Part shown: positions 61,960 to 64,000 of the stretch, in pieces | How the letters are laid out: the number at the start of each line of letters is the position of its first letter | Position numbering within the stretch: position 1 is the first letter of the stretch | Assembly (NCBI GenBank): GCA_963695105.1 | Contig: CAVOGC010000006.1 | Span: 28,103-92,102 of the forward strand | DNA length: 64,000 bases | Direction: 5' to 3' | From: Competibacter sp963695105 | GTDB taxonomy: Bacteria; Pseudomonadota; Gammaproteobacteria; Competibacterales; Competibacteraceae | Notes under the pieces: generated by a model | Database searches by the model: none | Told to the model about the DNA's origin: nothing | Seen by the model: the letters and a program-made list of their open reading frames with translations, nothing else | Position numbers and translations under genes: made by a program

Positions 61960-63481
61960 TCACGGTGCTTGCTCGGTCGTCTCGGCTGGCCGCTCGAGGG
62001 CCTGGTCTCGAGGGCGTCGCAGACGGTCTCGAGCACCTTGATCCGCGCGTAGCGCTTGTCGTTGCCCTCGACCAGACGCCAGGGGGCGATCGGCGTGCTG
62101 GTCCGCTCGACCATGTCGTGGACGGCCAGCTCGTAGTCGGCTCCAGCGTTCTGCGGTTGCGCCAGTCCTCCGGCGTGAGCTTCCAGCGCTTGTAGGCGAC
62201 CGTCGGCGGCCTCGAAGCGCTGCTCCTGCTCGTCCGGCGTGATGTGGATCCAGAACTTTGCACCAGCACGATGCCGTGGTTCACGAGCTGCCGCTCGAAG
62301 TCGTTGATCTCGCCGTAGGCGCGGCGCCACTCCGCTCGCTGGCGAAGCCCTCGATGCGCTCGACGAGGACGCGGCCGTACCAGCTGCGGTCGAAGATCGT
62401 GAACCGCCCGCCCGGGGCAGGTGACGCCAGAACCGCCACAGGTAGTGGTGGGCGTGCTCCTCGTCGGTGGGGGCGGCGATCGAGATCACCTGGTAGTCGC
62501 GGGCGTCGAGCGCCGCGATCATGCGCCGGATGGCGCCGCCCTTGCCGGCGGCGTCCCAGCCCTCGAAGACCAGGATCGTCGAGATCTTCCGCTCCCGGGC
62601 CGTGCGCTGCAGGAGGCTCAGCCGGCCCTGGTAGCGCGTCCTCCCCGGCGGGTACGCGGCCTTCGAGGCTTCGGTCCATGTCCAGCCGGGACAGGAGTGG
62701 TGTCCGGCGTCGCAGGCGACTCCGCCGGTTCCGGCTCGGCGGGCGGTGGCCGCGGCGGCTTCCGGCGGCCAGGGACGGGATCCCGCCGCAGGCGGGTCGC
62801 AGTCGCGGATGGAGGTCGCCGACCGTCAGGCTGCGGTAGTTGGCGTCGTCGCCCTCGACGATCTTCCACGGCGCCCCGCCGGGGTCGTGCGCGGGATGAC
62901 GCGCTCGCCGGCCTCGATGAAGCGGTCGTACATCCCCCAGTGCCGCCACTCCCGCTTGGTCACCCTCCACCTCGGGAGCGGGTTCGTCTGGAGCTTGCGC
63001 AAGCGCCGGCTTCTGCGCTTCTGGAGAGGTGCATCCAGAACTTCAGGATCAGCACGCCGTCGTCGGCCAGGGTCCGCTCGAATCGACAGGATCCGGCCAG
63101 GCGCTCGTCGAGGTCCCGCACGCCGGTGCGACGGTGGACGCGGTCGAGGAGGGGCAGGGGGTACCAGCTGCCGAGGTAGAAGCCGATGCGCCCCGCGGGG
63201 ACAGGTCACCAGTACCGCCAGTATTCCGGACGTTCCTGCTCCTCGTCGGAGGGCGCGCTGAAGGCGCGCGTCACCAGCCAGCGCGGGTCCATCCACGCGT
63301 TCAGCAGGTTCGCCGTCTCGCCCTTGCCCGCGCCGTCCACGCCGGCGAAGAGCACGATCACCGGGAAATTGGCCTCCCGCAATTCCATCTGCATCATCAG
63401 CAGGTCCTGCCGCAACTGGGGAATCTGTTGGTGATAATCCCCTTTAGGCAGCTTGCGTTGCAGTTCGGCGGTTCTGAACAT
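61960..63481 (-). pseudogene. pap: Polyphosphate:AMP phosphotransferase (two-domain PPK2), frameshifted
   Basis: The first 91 residues are clean: MFRTAELQRKLPKGDYHQQI ... PVIVLFAGVDGAGKGETANL (Walker A) ... WMDPRWLVTRAFSAPSDEEQ. After 63206 the frame breaks repeatedly. Pieces such as WKIVEGDDANYRSLTVGDL, the second-domain FVFEGWDAAGKGG-like stretch near 62560, DEEHAHHYLWRFWRHLP and VEGNDKRYARIKVLETV show two PPK2 domains, as in Pap. It moves phosphate from polyphosphate to AMP. Lies just upstream of ppk. The 3' limit (TGA at 61960-61962) is tentative. Confidence 0.85.
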
Positions 63482-63775
63482 CGTGACCTCTCACAGACGG
63501 GAAACGGAACCCAACGGACGAGCCGGCTTTATCGGACGGCATCCGCCAGAACATTTTATTTTCTCTAAATGATTCAGTACATTGATCCTGGGAATACCAA
63601 CATAAGACCCCGCACGGGTCCGTGAGGCACGCCTGCAAGCGTGCGGTTCGCGCGGTTTATGTTAATCTTCATTTTCATTAACCGACAGACGCTCGACTCT
63701 CCCGCTTGAGTAGGACAAGCCGCCCCGGCCGTCACCTACAATGACTAAGCTTTTTGATAATAAAAGGAGAACCTG
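63482..63775. other. 294-base gap with likely promoters, no gene
   Basis: This is the divergent region between pap and the last gene. It becomes AT-richer (near 63545-63600 and 63655-63685) and has a small hairpin (CACGC ... GCGTG near 63630). No convincing -10/-35 pair or small gene was found. Confidence 0.5.
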
Positions 63776-64000
63776 ATGAAGCGGCTGCTATTGGCCGGTT
63801 TGGTTCCGGTAGCCTTGGCGCTTGCCGGACCCGCCCAGGCGGATATCTACGCCTTTGTGGACAGTAACGGGGTACGGCATCTGAGCAACGTCCCCAACGA
63901 CCCCCGCTATAAACTGGTGATGCGCACGCCAGCCTACAGCAAGAAAGCAGCCCAGACATCCAGCTTCGCCCCCAGCAATCTGTACAGCCCCGGTGGCATG
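63776..64000 (+). CDS. Secreted DUF4124-type protein, possibly a lytic transglycosylase (partial)
   Basis: The first 75 residues are in the window; the gene runs off the end. Signal peptide MKRLLLAGLVPVALALAGPAQA, then the DUF4124-like DIYAFVDSNGVRHLSNVPND. Proteins that start like this often end in an SLT transglycosylase domain, which cannot be seen here. AAGGAGA lies six bases before the ATG. Confidence 0.7.
   Translation, partial: MKRLLLAGLVPVALALAGPAQADIYAFVDSNGVRHLSNVPNDPRYKLVMRTPAYSKKAAQTSSFAPSNLYSPGGM

Overview
The window comes from a GC-rich gammaproteobacterial chromosome. The evidence is gene order: gyrA-pheA-hisC-tyrA-aroA-cmk-rpsA-ihfB-lapA-lapB, rpmF-plsX-fabH-fabG-acpP-fabF-mltG-tmk-holB-pilZ-tatD, exbB-exbD-lpxK-trm112-kdsB, and rne divergent from rluC. 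No rRNA, tRNA or CRISPR array was seen. A polyphosphate-handling gammaproteobacterium, for example one near Competibacteraceae or Chromatiales, would fit, but the exact lineage is inference.

Layout. 1-3.6 kb: a von Willebrand lipoprotein diverges from a membrane-anchored Ser/Thr kinase, which converges on a DUF350 membrane protein. 3.6-15 kb: an accessory or defence island with toxin-antitoxin modules and their fragments, an IS-like hairpin, an AAA ATPase + DUF4276 pair, and a two-gene operon of PLD/SNF2 helicase and class I adenine methyltransferase, both frameshifted. 15-19 kb: a DMT exporter, class II DAHP synthase, an amidotransferase-like protein, a truncated cytochrome b561 and a Nudix hydrolase. 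19-31 kb: replication, peptidoglycan, fatty acid and phospholipid genes, then maf, sppA and rluC. 31-43 kb: rne, a tyrosine phosphatase, kdsB/lpxK, ExbBD, ComEC, LolDC, ComEA. 43.8-55.6 kb: the lapB-to-gyrA supra-operon, all on the minus strand. 55.9-59.7 kb: a Bax1-like protein, an HNH protein, an MmgE/PrpD protein and a CHAD protein. 59.7-63.5 kb: polyphosphate kinase (ppk) and polyphosphate:AMP phosphotransferase (pap), both broken by many indels. 63.8 kb to the end: the start of a secreted DUF4124 protein.

How the genes work together. The core blocks cover envelope biogenesis (fatty acids, lipid A and KDO, lipoprotein export, LapAB control of LPS), aromatic amino acid synthesis (DAHP synthase, AroA, TyrA, PheA, HisC), and DNA uptake (ComEA, ComEC). 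The CHAD-ppk-pap cluster points to polyphosphate metabolism.

Sequence quality is uneven. Housekeeping genes read cleanly, but rne, the restriction operon and above all ppk/pap carry frameshifts. Several of these are cured by adding or removing one base in a short homopolymer. In every frame the protein still looks conserved, so consensus error is at least as likely as gene decay. All starts, families and motifs were read by eye; no database search was run.
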